64,000 nt of DNA from Acanthochromis polyacanthus (lineage: Eukaryota; Chordata; Actinopteri; Pomacentridae), in contig NC_067122.1 of NCBI RefSeq assembly GCF_021347895.1, positions 12,017,983 through 12,081,982 of the forward strand, in the 5' to 3' direction. The notes under the pieces were generated by a model. It ran no database searches. It had not been told where the DNA came from and was given only the letters and a program-made list of their open reading frames with translations. The position numbers and the translations under genes were made by a program. Positions 40,831 through 53,190 of this stretch are shown in pieces. The first letter of the stretch is position 1. Every line of letters begins with the position of its first letter.

Positions 40831-43800
40831 CCCTTCATGGTTTATTTATTTTTACGTATCTGTCTGCTATGTAGTTTTTCTTGTATCATAATGAGCAAAA
40901 AATGATGGTTCAAGTCAGGATTTCCACTAACTGGCATGTGTCTGTTTACCAGATCACACTGTTTTCTGAATGAATTGTCATGGACAGGACGTTTTGAACA
41001 TTTTACTCATGCTGTCTGTCACATGCACACAAAGCAATGGCGCAACTGTATCATTTATGATCTCGACAGTGTTGAATTTCCTGTTTGGCCACCCTTTGTC
41101 TGCACAAGCAAATGTGCACCACACTAGGTAATAGTGCATCTAAAAGAAACAAAATGTCTGATATTTCTCATGCTCCAAACTGTGTATAGTTGTATCCCTT
41201 CTCAGGGCTGGCTTTATTTACACACTGAGAATAAATTTTACTATCATAAATTGGGATTAGTATAAGAGAGTGGGCAGATAGGTAAAGTCAGATTTGTGCA
41301 CAATCTGAAGCATGAGAAATCAAAAGAGAAGTTGTTTATGCCCAAGGGTGCGATCTTCTTACTCAGTTTTAAAGAGAGGCAAGGCATTATTTATTCAAAT
41401 CGTATTGCTACTTTGAAAACATCAGCAGCACAGTCTCAAAGACATTAAGCTGCAAAAACCCACAGTAGCTGTTTCATATTTGAATGTGGCCTAGATTTAC
41501 TCAGGGGCTTACTGGGACTCTGCAGACAGGATGTTAACCTAACTGCCCCTTTAAACGCCGACCGCAGCAATATTTATTTCTCTCTTATTCTTTTTGCCCT
41601 CAGAGATGGTGAACAGTTTCGCCCTGATGTGCTTGCAGTTAGCTTGTGTTTGTAGTGATAGTGGTGAGTAAGGCTATCAACGGCTCTCGCACAGAACAGG
41701 TTTGGCTGCACTCGGAGGGTGAAAGGAGGAGAAAGAGTAAACAGTGTGTGGAGGTGCGAGGGAGAGGCCGGTCTCTGCTGTAGCGGCTTGCGTCATCTGT
41801 CATGTGCAGCAATAACACTAGGAGCAGCATGTTCTGCATTTCGAGTTGTTTTGAAGGCTTCAAGTCTCCAGATGGTCCTTTGGAGTAGCCACATCTGGAA
41901 GAACTTGCAGGGATGCAGCACTTGCTTCACTTGAAATCAACAATAAAGCAGCAGCAATGTCAGTGTCACCTTTCTCTGGGTCGAAGCAGGGCTGACGCAA
42001 TTTTCAGATTAATCTGTTTTGCCCTCCACACCACACCCTGCAAAAATGCTCAGTTAAGAAGAGGTGAAAAACAGCATTCCTGCAAATAATGCAAACTTCC
42101 GACCACACACACTCAAGAACTTTGGTGAACCTTCCGCTGGTTTACAATTCCACTTCTCTATTAGGTAATCAGATAATCAGACAAATCAGATGATAAGCTC
42201 ATAAAATGCACCACATTGACTTGTTTTTGGCGTGTAGCCTTTCATGGAAAGCACAATGAGCATCTATTAGTCATTGTTAGCAGAGACTTTTTGCCTCTCA
42301 GCTTGTCAGATGATTTAATTAAAATAATTGTTTCAGGCCTGAAAAGGGGGGAATTGTCTTATATTTCACCAAAAAACACAGATTCAGTCCAAAGTCTAAA
42401 AAATTAATCTCGACTAATGTATCGGAACACAGTTCTTTGTTTCTTTTTTCCTATGTTTATTAATCATTTCATGATTCTTCAGATTTATGCTGTGATTGTT
42501 TGCCCAAATCCTGAGTTGAGAACCACTGGACTAAAATTAGCAAGTTAAAACCAACAGTAAAATACTGCTCATGCATTATTGGAGCACTGTGACAGTCTGA
42601 TAATGTAATACACAATAATGTCAGTCACATTTACTTTTGATATTATAAGTACATCTTGCAGGTAACACCTCTGTAGGATTTTGAGCTCAAAGTTTGCACA
42701 GGTACCTTGTGAGACTTATCATTTAGTGCTGGACAGGTGTTTGCTCTGAGAACAGTGTCAATAAAAGTGAGGGCCTAATCAAAAAAGCTTCAAAAGCTTC
42801 ATAAATGAGGGTAACTGCAGTTTTGCTAATAATATTCCCTGAGTTTTGTCACTATAATCAACCTCTTTTATGTTACAGTCATTTTATCTCTGCTGCTATA
42901 AAATGCTGGTGAATGCAGCTTTCAGAACAAGGATGAGAATGTAACGATAATGTTGAGCTTTCTCAAGCTTTCTGGATCTTCTCTGGTGAAAATAGTTTGA
43001 ACAGTGAGACATCCTCTCCTCCACTCACTGTTTCTGTCTCTAGTTTTCTGCCTGTCTCTCTCCGCTCTGCTTCTACACCAGTCAGCATCAGAGTAGCATC
43101 TATTAAGAGTTCATGAACGCCCCATTAGTCTAGTCAGCTGTGCAGCCCCCTAAAGTTTTACAGTCACAGATTTCCCTTAACATCACCTAATTAATCTCAG
43201 CCATATAATTAATTTGCCTCCTCGCCCCACATGCAGTAAGAGCGCTAAAGCGGGGCTACGACCAGAATTAATGGCCTAGCCCTCCCTCCCTTTCCCTTCC
43301 AATACCTCCACCATATTTTCTGTGGAACTTTCTAGACTAACTTGGAGCCAGCCTGCCAACACACCCCCACCCTCCCGAACCCTTCCCCCCACGCCGCCAG
43401 CCCACACTAGTTGTTCCTGAAGGGGCCTGTTTCCTCCAAATCACAATCAGCCATTCTGGGGTTTTTCAAAGGATGATGTGATCCGATGGAGCACAGCCCC
43501 TTCTGGAGTCTCCAGGGCTGCAGCTCGCTTTAATTGGAATAGATTGTTTGTCCACTCAATGTGTGAAGCGCGGCAGAAATAACACATGCACCCACTCTTT
43601 CTGTGTTTTCCATACAAAATGAAACAGAAGTGCATGCACACACACACAACTAAGATCACAAGGTAATTATTTTTAGCAAAATCTGATATTTAGCTCTGAG
43701 ACTCGAATGTAACACTTCTGCAAGAGACGCACAAAAGGCTAAACTGCTACGTAGTGTTTGAGTGTCAACAGTAAGAGAAAGAAAAACTAAATTCTAGGTT

Positions 43801-44164
43801 ATACAGTACAGTATTATTCCATGAGACTGTAAAAAGTTTTTCAGGTGAGTATGTGAAATGCACTGCATTTGCATGAAGCTTATATCCAGTAAACTTGCAT
43901 TCTAGCCAGAGATAATGTTTCCTCCTTTTGAACCAGGTAACCTTGAATTAAGGACATACCAGGTAAATGAAAAGATTCTTTAAAAGCGCTGCATCTTATC
44001 TGCAGTCTTGACAATCATCTTTGATTAAACACCAACACAGGCAGCAGTGAATCAAGAAATCTATTATTTAGTCAAAGTAATTATATGCTGGTTTCAGTCC
44101 GTTCAAGTTATCATTAAAAAGCGAATCGACAATGTTTGAATTGAACATGGCTGCTACAATATAA
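40831..44164. other. Non-coding stretch downstream of hs3st1
   Basis: No supported gene. 43080-43290 contains TAATTAATCT and AATTAATTTG cores within complex sequence and looks like a candidate conserved non-coding element. 43620-43648 has a short CA patch. Confidence 0.5.
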
Positions 44165-44297
44165 GCCCTGCGACAGATTGGCGACCTGTCCAGGGTGTCC
44201 CCTGCCTTCGCCCGAGTCAGCTGAGATAGGCTCCAGCACCCCCCGCGACCCTCATGAGGATAGAGTGGTGTATAGAGAATGGATGGATGGATGGATG
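44165..44297 (+). mobile_element. LINE 3' end with GGAT tail, + orientation
   Basis: GCCCTGCGACAGATTGGCGA, CCTGTCCAGGGTGT, GGCTCCAGCACC and a GGATGGATGG tail follow the order of an abundant fish LINE 3' end. It is 5' truncated to about 130 bp. An inverted copy lies at 58175-58306. Confidence 0.82.
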
Positions 44298-44717
44298 CTA
44301 CAACATACATTTATAATTGACTTAACATATGTAGCATGTACCTGTTTCTTTATCTAAACATCTCCCTGAAAAAAGCGTTCTTGTAATTGTCTGCAATCAT
44401 TGTTTGATTTAATGCTCTGTTTGCATTGTATAGCAGCTAAACTTACTTCCTATCCAAGTGTGGCAAAGCGAAGCCTTTTCCTCCCTAGATACCACCACTA
44501 TGACTGACAAACTTCCCATTCACCTAAAATACATACAGATAACAATGGTGGTAAGTTTTGAAACAATAGATTGTATGTTTCAGACAGCAGAGACACACAC
44601 AGTCCCAATACCTACATCGGACAAAGTTCATAGACAAAATATAGGAGAGGATTTGTTTTTGCCTTTTAAAGAGGTTCAAGAAAACTAGGCACAATGACTA
44701 AGAGCCTTGTGCACTGT

Positions 44718-44935
44718 TAAAGCAGCAGTGTGAAGGATTTAATGGGATCTTGTGGTAACGTTGTGGACTGTAACCAACAGAATACCCCATTTCTAAGCAT
44801 GTAAGAGAACTTACTTTGACTACCACTTCAATGTAAAAACCAGAAATGACATGTCTTGAACCAAAGATTGTAGAAACATAGTGGGCTCTGTGGAAGAGGA
44901 TAGTCCCTATGTAGATATGAAGGGCTCATTATTTG
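44718..44935. repeat. Diverged teleost interspersed repeat
   Basis: AGCAGTGTGAAGGATTTAAT, then GAGGATAGTCCCTATGTAGA and TGAAGGGCTCAT, matching the order of a widespread fish dispersed repeat. Diverged; boundaries approximate. Confidence 0.55.
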
Positions 44936-45381
44936 TGGACCCAGATTGGTTATACATTAATAAAAACAGGTCATGTTCAGTTAAACTAATAGATGCCTTT
45001 AAACCGTATTTTTTGGGTTTGAATCACTTTGTTTTTCTTTGCAACCCTCCATAAGATGAAGCATGGAGTAAAAGTGCAATCCACAAGCATGCACACAGGC
45101 TTTTATGCCAAATGGGTTCTTCGTCACAGGATGTTCTTTAACAGCAGGGGACATGCAAACAAAATGGCAAGGAAAAAAATCCCTTCACGTGGTTGCTCAC
45201 TGGGCTGCAAAGCTGCTCGATTCTGAAGAAGAATTTTATTGTGTTCATGGCTGCTAAATGTGTGGTCACTGTCTCTCTTCACATGTTTGAGTCCATCTGA
45301 CTGAGGATCATATAAACTGTGTACAGGTGCATTTGTTCAGCCTGTATTTGAATTCAACTATATTTAAATGAAAAGTGCAGC

Positions 45382-45938
45382 TTGAAATGGGTGAGATTTG
45401 GTGTCATGATCGATGACCTACAAACCCTCAAGGCTCATGTGGCCTCTGTTGCTCGGTTGTGTCGATTTGCGTTGTACATCAGGAGAATCAGACCATTCCT
45501 GTGTGAATATGCAGCACATGTCCTGGTACAGACTCTTGTAATATCAAGCATCCACTACTGCTAGCCCTTACTAACAGGCCACCTCACATGTACAGTCAAT
45601 CCTCTGCAGATGATCCAGAATCCAGCAGCACGTCTGGTTTTCAACCAACTAAAAACAGCACGTCACCCTGCTTTTCAAATCACTTTACTGGCTTCCATTT
45701 GCTACCCCACATAAAATTCAAAACTCTGACACCCCCTTCTACCTGAATTCTGTATTTCAGGTCAACTAAAGGCGCCTGATACAACCACCACAATAAGGCC
45801 GGTCGATCACTAGACTCTTCTCTGTGGTTCCCCAGTGGTGGAATGAGTTATCAAACTCTGTTCGATCTGTTCGGGTCCCTCTCTGTCTTTAAGAAGAGAC
45901 TAAAAGCCCAGCTCTTTAATGAATACCTCTGCACTTGA
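45382..45938 (+). pseudogene. L2-like LINE reverse transcriptase C-terminal fragment
   Basis: Successive frames give RFGVMIDDLQTLKAHVASVA, RRIRPFLCEYAA, LVISSIHYC, then PLQMIQN-like, SLHW-like and, near the end, SLSVFKKRLKAQLFNEYL. This is the thumb and post-RT region of an L2-type non-LTR retrotransposon. The fragment carries a stop at 45562-45564 and frameshifts, and is 5' truncated. Confidence 0.85.
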
Positions 45939-48900
45939 CAGAAAGTGAAAAAAAAAATCCTATTACGTCAACACTTCTGCGTTAATCGTAAGAGACACGA
46001 CGAGTTTGACAAGGCGTGCTTTATAGTCCAGCAGGTCACATACACCTTTAACAGTGATAATAGCGGCAGGATTAGCACTAAATTTTTGAAAATCTGTAAA
46101 CTTCAATCAAGAAGACAAAAGCAAACTTCCTACCTTTATCCACTGATAGATTTTTTTCTAATTCAGCCATAGCTAGCTAACTGATTAAGCTAACGTCAGC
46201 TCAGTGATTAAGTTTAAAATGACAACTTTTTACCAGTTTTAACAATTTCCCACCAACCCTAAATCATAGTCTTAAATATGTACATGAAGCTTCTATACAT
46301 GACATGATGTTAATGCTATATGACACACTCGTCATATGTCCCACAGTCTATGGTCCAATGTAACCATTAAGCTTATTTGAACCATTCTTTTGAAACATCC
46401 AAATAATTTAAAAAAGAAAAAGCAAATTAGGCTGCTGTCCATAAACTGCTTTGGAGTGAATAAATTAGACTGTGTGTGTTGTCACAAGGTAGCAGTATAT
46501 GCTGTCATATAAATGACTGGGTGAATAGAGAAGAAGAAGCTAAATAAACACAAGTGTTTGCCAACTTAAAAAACCTCAAAGAAGAAGGAGAAATATACTA
46601 GATTGTGGCAGTATATGAGAGACTAATCGAAAGAACTGGTCACGTTTGACACTGTCTGGAGACGAAGACAACAAAAAAAGTGGAAACAGATGATCGATCA
46701 TCTACTTTAAACATTTGTTACATCCTAACTTGTTCAGAAAAGTTGTTTTTTTCTCCTAAAATGCACAAAAAGTCCAAAAACAACCTCAAGCTGATAAACA
46801 TTTTTGCAAAATTGAGGAAACATTTTGAATTTTGTTGCAATGTAGAGCATTGCCAAAAAATCCACAGACATACCTTGATGAAGCTAGAATTATTTTATCT
46901 TAACATAGCCCTGTTTGGCTTTAAGCTTACAGTCTTGTTTGTGCATACAAACTGTCATAAATTTCCAACATTACAAATTATAAAGAACAGGAAACTGCTG
47001 CTGATAGCATTCAGGCCCTGCTTCCACGCTGTGAGGAATACCTTACAGTATAAACATTGTAGCTTCTCAGAGTAGATAAAAAAGTGTTTTATTTACTGGA
47101 GTTGGAAAGGCTGAACAAGACACTACCCTCAAAACTAGAAGACCGCTGTTTCATGCTGTAGAGTTTTGAGCTGTTTCACATTTTTCCACACTTGAGTTCT
47201 GTCACCGACTGAACCCAGAATCTGGGTGGCCTGTTGTTGTGGATTTTAAATTACCAACTGGAAATAGTCCTTGTTCCGTCCTGTTGCTCTTTGGAAATTC
47301 TGAAATCGCTGGCTTATTTGGCTTCTTGAGCATGTCCGGTGAAAAAGAAAACTCTTAACCCCTATCCTTCAGCTGCCGGGAAGTATGAAGGATTTTGAAG
47401 CCATTCCCATTTTCCCTGCACAAACAGAAAGCGATTTTGGAAGTAGATGACCACATTACGCTGAATAAATTCAATCACCTAAATTAAATAGCGCGGCATA
47501 TGACTCAAAGTTATGATTCGTTCTCAGGCGATCACACAAATCATCGATTTCCCTCCATGCTTATTATATCTATGAGCGTTTTCATTTTGCTGCTTGACAT
47601 CGCAACAAATAACATTTTGATATTAGATCAGAAAAATGTGGTTTTACCTCTTGAGTGAGCTCCCTCCTCAATCCTGTTTACCCTTTCAGAGCTAATGGAA
47701 AGTAAATATACATGTCATTAGGGGAAGAAAAAAGGATTGAGGCGGGAGAGAGGGAGTGTGCTCTACGGTATGATGTATCTGCATATATTCTCATCTTTCC
47801 GTCATCTTGGTCAGGTTCCACATGTGCTGCTGCTGTGGGAGCCAGTCATCGCTGTGCACCGTTATCAGTCATTTCCTGGCATGGTGTCTTCTGGCAGAGG
47901 AATAAGCCTCCATGGCCAATGATAACTCCCACTGCTAACAGACACCTCTGCATGGGTGAAGCATGACTGGGCCCACAGATAGCCGTCACTCCTTCGGTGT
48001 TTGTGCATGCTGGCTTCATGGCTTACTGCATGTTTTTCTGTGTACATTTCAATCTCCGTGCTTGTCGAGGAAATCTGCCGGTGTTCCTGCGAGCACGTAC
48101 ACATCTGGGATTACGTGTGTGTGTCCATCCACAGGGAGCTGCCAACCATGTGGATTTTCAGCCGCGGATTTTCAAAGTCTGGACCCTAAATGCTCTCCAT
48201 CGAGCGAAACTCACATAACTCTAAATGTGTTCTACCGGGAATAGTGTCATTTGCACTTGACGTCACCGCTGAGCTTATTTGGACGCTCCTGACGCTCAAA
48301 TTGTACCACAGTGTTGCTCTGCTTGTAAGAACACATCGTCTCTGTTGTGCAGACATAATAACGCCGTCGGATCTGCAGCAAATGTTCTCTGTGTACGCGC
48401 TGCATATGGTTCAAATCAAAGCTAGATGTCATGCGAGATCTCCCGGGTATCGCATTACAACATAAGTCAATTTCGTTTGTCTGCCGCCTTGATTAAAACA
48501 AGTGGAGCTGCTGCATATTGAAACCAGGTGTAGGCTTGTCCCCTGGCAGTGGTGTCACGCCGCTAAACACACTGCTGTTCCAGGTCAATGGAAAACAAAA
48601 CACATATTAATGATATTCTAATTAAAACAATGCACATTGTTCAGTCATATTGGAAGAGGTTGATCCAGAAGGATGATAAGAGATGGGTTGGGACCTCCAG
48701 ATACAAAAAGGTAAGGTGATATGTAGTTATAAAATGGCTTTTAATTCGGGTTCATCAGCCCACCCAGTTCATGAGGCCAATATTGGAAAACAAGTGGTAA
48801 AAAATGTATTTCAAAGGTTCTTTGGCATTGGTGTTGAAAAATGAAATGAAAAATATGCCTTTTTTGAAGTTTTGTTTGCTTAAAATCATTTTGCAACTCC

Positions 48901-49759
48901 AGAACTCTGGGATTAGACTATCTAGCAATATACATTTTTTTATGATGCAACTTGTCATACCTGCTCGATTAGTGAAATTTTTAGGCTTTTATCTTTAATA
49001 GTTCCCGAGTTACTGTCGTTCATACATTGCCTTAATACAGCATGGCAAAAAAAATGTGCTGAAAGGGATCAATGGGCAAATTTTTTTTTAAATTTATGAA
49101 TAATTAAAATCTTGCAAAGTATGCCATACATCAATATTTCACAAATTCCTTCATAAATAATCATATTTTCTTCCGTGCTACTAAGAAGCGGGAGTGTGAA
49201 AATGGGCAGAAGTTTGATCTTTCTTCAGTGTGTGACACGCATCATTAAAACAATTGAGTTTCGCTTTTTCTTGTGATATACGTCCTGCATTTATGCAACG
49301 AGAATTTCATGAGTAATTTAAACAGGAGTAATGGAGAGAGATGCAAAAAAAAGCTCTGTGCAGGTTGTAAATATGAATAAAATCAGATGTGGACGCTTTA
49401 TTGACCAAAAAGCAACCAGCATCTTTGTCAAGTCAGACAGATTTATCAGATACATGCTACACTCTGCCTCAAAGAACACTGTGTGAGCAGAAAGGATGTG
49501 AATCTGGACACAGTTTGCATCCGTGAAGCCTTGAAGTGCTGGTGTGTTTTTATGTGCGTTAATGGTGTGGGGGTGGCGGACTAACTGTGGGCTGCTCCAA
49601 CCCTGTCTACACAACGTTACATTCTTATACAAGCAAACTGAACTCATAATTGTGTTTTGTGGATTTAGTGTTCAAATTGATGTCACGTGTTTTCTATGAC
49701 ACTGAAGGAAAGAAAGCGCCACAAAATCAGCACTAAGAGTTCATTGTCATTCAGATAGT
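45939..49759. other. Non-coding stretch, no gene recognised
   Basis: The 47500-48480 interval is less AT-rich and complex, open in several short frames without a recognised domain. The remainder is AT-rich with no called repeat. Confidence 0.5.
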
Positions 49760-50195
49760 CATTGCAGTATGACGCAAAACAACCATCAAGTAATGCAATG
49801 TAACCATAGAGAGATTCAAAAACAACCACAGAGTGATGCCAAACAACTATAGACAACACATAACAGTCAAAAAGTTAGACAAAGCAGCTACAAAATGACA
49901 CAAAACAACAAGAAATCACCACAAACAGACACAGAAACAAATAGAGTAATGCAAAAATAAGTACAAACTGACACATAACAGCCACAAAGTTAGACAAAGC
50001 AACCACAATATAATGCAAAACAAGTCGCAAAAACACCACAGAGATGGAAAAACAACTATAAAGTAATGCAAAGCAACTACAAAATGACCCAAAACAAGTA
50101 GGAGCCAAAAATGACAACAAAGCGATGAAAAGGGTCCACAGAGTTCTACAAAACAACCAAAAAATGATGCAGAACAACCACAAAGTGACTAAGTA
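49760..50195. repeat. Diverged short-period minisatellite, (ACAACCACAAARTGAYGCAAA)-like
   Basis: About twenty imperfect units of roughly 20-24 bp are built on the phrases ACAACCACAAA, GTGATGCAAA and ACAGCC. The + strand is very poor in T, giving a long spurious minus-strand frame at 49875-50201 rich in Phe, Leu and Cys. Confidence 0.75.
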
Positions 50196-50325
50196 CTGCA
50201 TATCTGCTGCTGTTGGTAGAATGTAGCAGGAGGTTAGGGCCTTTCACATGTTTGCTTCATAATCTCCCCGTGGACATAGGATACTTAGATTTACTGCCAA
50301 CCAAATAGCAGGTGTGTTTAAATTA

Positions 50326-50698
50326 GGGCTGGGACTTTAACACATTAATTTTGATTAATTAATTACAGAAAAAAAAACGCATAAAAAGAATAACGCATTT
50401 AATCGTACCTTTCTGAGTTCCCTAATTTCTGGCACACTGGTAACACTGATGACCACTCCAGCCCAGTAGGTGGTGCTAATGCATCTAAAGTCTGTTTGCC
50501 AGCCCTGAAGAAGATACACAGGACGCACTGAGTGATGTCAGCACACCAGAAAGTTTGGTCAACAGTGAAGGAAGACTCTTTGCTTGGCTTGTTGGGCGGA
50601 AAGTTTTCTGTGTTGCAAAACTTCCCAATGGCAGAGTTTACTTGTCACTGCAGCACTTTAAGCCAATGGTATAACCTATAAAAAAAAAAAAAAAAAAA
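50326..50698. repeat. Teleost interspersed repeat (GGGCTGGGACTTTAAC type)
   Basis: Starts GGGCTGGGACTTTAACAC with TTAATTAATTACAG and AACGCATTTAATCG following, then CCCAGTAGGTGGTGCTAATG. I recognise this order from a common fish DNA-transposon-like repeat. It ends near an A-run at 50680-50698. Right boundary approximate. Confidence 0.62.
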
Positions 50699-52030
50699 CA
50701 TGTAGCTGTTAGCACCAGAGCTAATGTTAGCTACGACAGTCCTGGTACCGGCTAAAGGTGCAGCCATCCTACAATTGATCAGTTTTCAAGACATTGAAAG
50801 TGTTGGAATTCACAAAAAGTCTTAAAATGTTGAATATAGTAGGTATAATTTCATGTTGCATTTGGAGTACTCTGCCAATGTGGTGGACAGATGAAAAACG
50901 CAGATAAATGTAAATGAAACAAACATTTTTGTTGTTTAAGTTCACGTATGTCTATTTATCGATTCGGTCGTCAACCAAAATGTATTTGAATTGAAAACTT
51001 TTTCTTTTACTGTCAGAGTATTCGGAGCTGTTTATTTGACTTTAATTTATTACACTAATGTGCATGTTGTAATTAATCATAACCCTACAGTTTGTTATTG
51101 CCAAGAACCAGGACTCCTACACCCTCCACCCAAAATGTTGTAAATCCACCGCTATATTTCAAAGATTACAGAAAGACAGCTGAGTGCATTTTTAAAAAGT
51201 GGTTTTGCAGATAAAAGGCTGATTTGGTTTGACATTTGGAACACTTCAAATGTTTCTCCTTTTAATCTCCTCGTAACGCCCCATTCACACTTCTTACAGG
51301 AAATGCACCACACCAGTTAAACCAGACTTTTTCCTTCACTGTTTCCATTTGCTGCTGTTGTAGTTGTTATGTTGTTTTTTTTTTCAAGCATTTCACAAAG
51401 GCAGCTCATATCCCCAAATGTCAGGCCAGGAAAATAGAAAACAGGTGGTAAGAGTGCTTGTTGTGTAAAGACAAAATTACATTCAATCAGTGTGCCCAGG
51501 GAAAGAAATTTCCTTCTGCCTCATGCCAAGTTCTGCAAATAAAGAGAGGAAAATCAATTGGCTGTTTCATGATTGACCAAATCCCTTCACCCGCGAGTCT
51601 TGAAATCCAATGACCTGCACGGCTGATATATTGCTTCTCACCTGGCGAATGATAATGCAATCTTTTCACAAATTGAAACATGACCACTTAAAGTCCATTC
51701 TCATTCTGTGTTGCAGAGTCTAAGTTTTTGTTCTCCTTCTTGTTGTGACCATCTTTGAACTCATGTTGTTGTTTTCTGACGTGTAGTATTCACTGTTTTT
51801 GTCTTTAAATTACATCTAAACATGATTTCTGCACAGTTAAATCAGAAACGGTTCACGTGTGTGTTTACAGCTTCTGATTAGAAAGTAAAATGTATTGAAG
51901 ACAACATTTAAACACTGTAGCTCGGTCACTCCACCTTTTTGCTCCAAACTAAATTATCTGATCTGATCTCGGATGTTTTGCAATGAAGTTTTGTATGTCC
52001 GGACAACATTTTTAGTCAAGATTTATTTTT
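50699..52030. other. Non-coding stretch, no gene recognised
   Basis: No gene. 51480-51690 is a candidate conserved non-coding element (see findings). Confidence 0.5.
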
Positions 52031-52160
52031 GGGGCGCGACCCTATAACCAAAATGTTAAGACACCTACCATATCCTTTCATATGCAATAGCAGTGAGTCC
52101 GTGGTTCAATCCCTGCCGACTCAAACCCTCACTGCATGTCTTCCCTTTGCTCTCTTACCT
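52031..52160 (+). mobile_element. Degenerate tRNA-derived SINE, + orientation
   Basis: B box GGTTCAATCCC at 52103-52113, preceded at tRNA-like spacing by a weak A-box region (TATAACCAAAATGTTAAG) and followed by CACTGCATGTCTTCCC, a phrase typical of a fish SINE body. Different from the other SINE family in the window. Confidence 0.6.
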
Positions 52161-52177
52161 ACAATGCTACAATTCTA

Positions 52178-52290
52178 CAATTTCATTTAGCAGATTCTTT
52201 TATCCAGAGTGACATACATCTGAGAGTAGATACAACACAAGCAAGGCTCTAGTCAGGAGAAGACAACCTGGATAAGAGCTAGAAAACAAG
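52178..52290. repeat. Teleost interspersed repeat (CATTTAGCAGA..CTTTTATCCA type)
   Basis: TTCATTTAGCAGATTCTTTT, TATCCAGAGTGACATACATC and GAGAGTAGATACAACACAAG follow the order of a very common fish dispersed repeat. Inserted directly after the SINE fragment. Confidence 0.7.
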
Positions 52291-52694
52291 TTCAAGTGTG
52301 ATAATAGGACCGTGGTGTCTACAAGCAGTTCCCCAAAGTCCCCGTCTTTCTCCATTGCACAGTCTAAAATGCCTTCCAAAGCATGTTTTAAAACTGAAAG
52401 AGTGGTACTTCATTACACCTGTTTGATAGATTATCTCAAAAACTACAGAATGCAGACCGTTCACAGTCATTATGATCTCGGTGACCTCCTTTTCATCTGC
52501 CCTCAGTTCTAAAATTACAGTTTGTCCAATGTTGGTTGCCAGGGCAGGAAATAATGCTGGGTTGTCCAGCTAAAAAGTTGAACCAGGCTCAACTTTTTTC
52601 ACAACACAACACAGTGTCGTCTGATAAAGTGCTGCACTGACCAACTAGCAGGGCACTTGGAGTGTGCAGAGCCAATGGTTTTTCTCTTACAAAC

Positions 52695-52878
52695 CCCCAC
52701 CGAGATTTATTGGGTTCTTTGTCCATGCTTCACCTCCCCACCAAGTTTCATGAAATTCAGCCTGGTAGTTTTTGCGCAATCTTGCCAACAGACAAACAGT
52801 ACTAAAAACATTCCTCTGTCTTGGCAGAGAAATCAAGTGCATGCAAGCACACATTCTTTCTGGATTACTTTGGTTTAA
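52695..52878 (+). repeat. Dispersed repeat fragment (CACCAAGTTTCATGAAATTC type)
   Basis: CACCAAGTTTCATGAAATTC, GGTAGTTTTTGCGCAATCTT, GCCAACAGACAAACAG and a terminal CTTGGCAGAG match the 3' part of a common fish repeat that ends in an ACAA-type run. Class not assigned. Confidence 0.58.
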
Positions 52879-52958
52879 CCCCGTGACCACAATGGAAGAT
52901 AAAACAGTGCTGTGATATCGTGAAGAAAAATTAAGTGTATGTCCATGCAGGCTAACTA

Positions 52959-53188
52959 CAGTTGAGCTCATAAGTTTACATACTCTGGCAGAATTTGTAA
53001 AATGTGTACCATTCTTCAATGAAAACATGAATGATCAGAGGAAATAAAGTTGTACGACAATAAATAACTTTGTCTAATCACTAACCCTAAATAAAAGAAG
53101 TTTTTCCATGATCAAATGTATTTTTTTTAAATAATTGGACAATATTGCACAAATTTTGCCAGGGTAAGTCAACTCATGAGTACAACTG
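52959..53188. mobile_element. Tc1/mariner-type MITE, 230 bp, intact ends
   Basis: Left end CAGTTGAGCTCATAAGTTTA and right end (read inverted) CAGTTGTACTCATGAGTTGA, continuing inward through CTGGCARAATTTGT on both arms. TA duplications at 52957-52958 and 53189-53190. No coding capacity. Confidence 0.87.
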
Positions 53189-53190
53189 TA

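Noticed and set aside
49875..50201. 108-codon Phe/Leu/Cys-rich minus-strand ORF resembling a membrane protein
   Set aside because: Produced by the A/C-rich minisatellite; hydrophobicity is a by-product of base composition.
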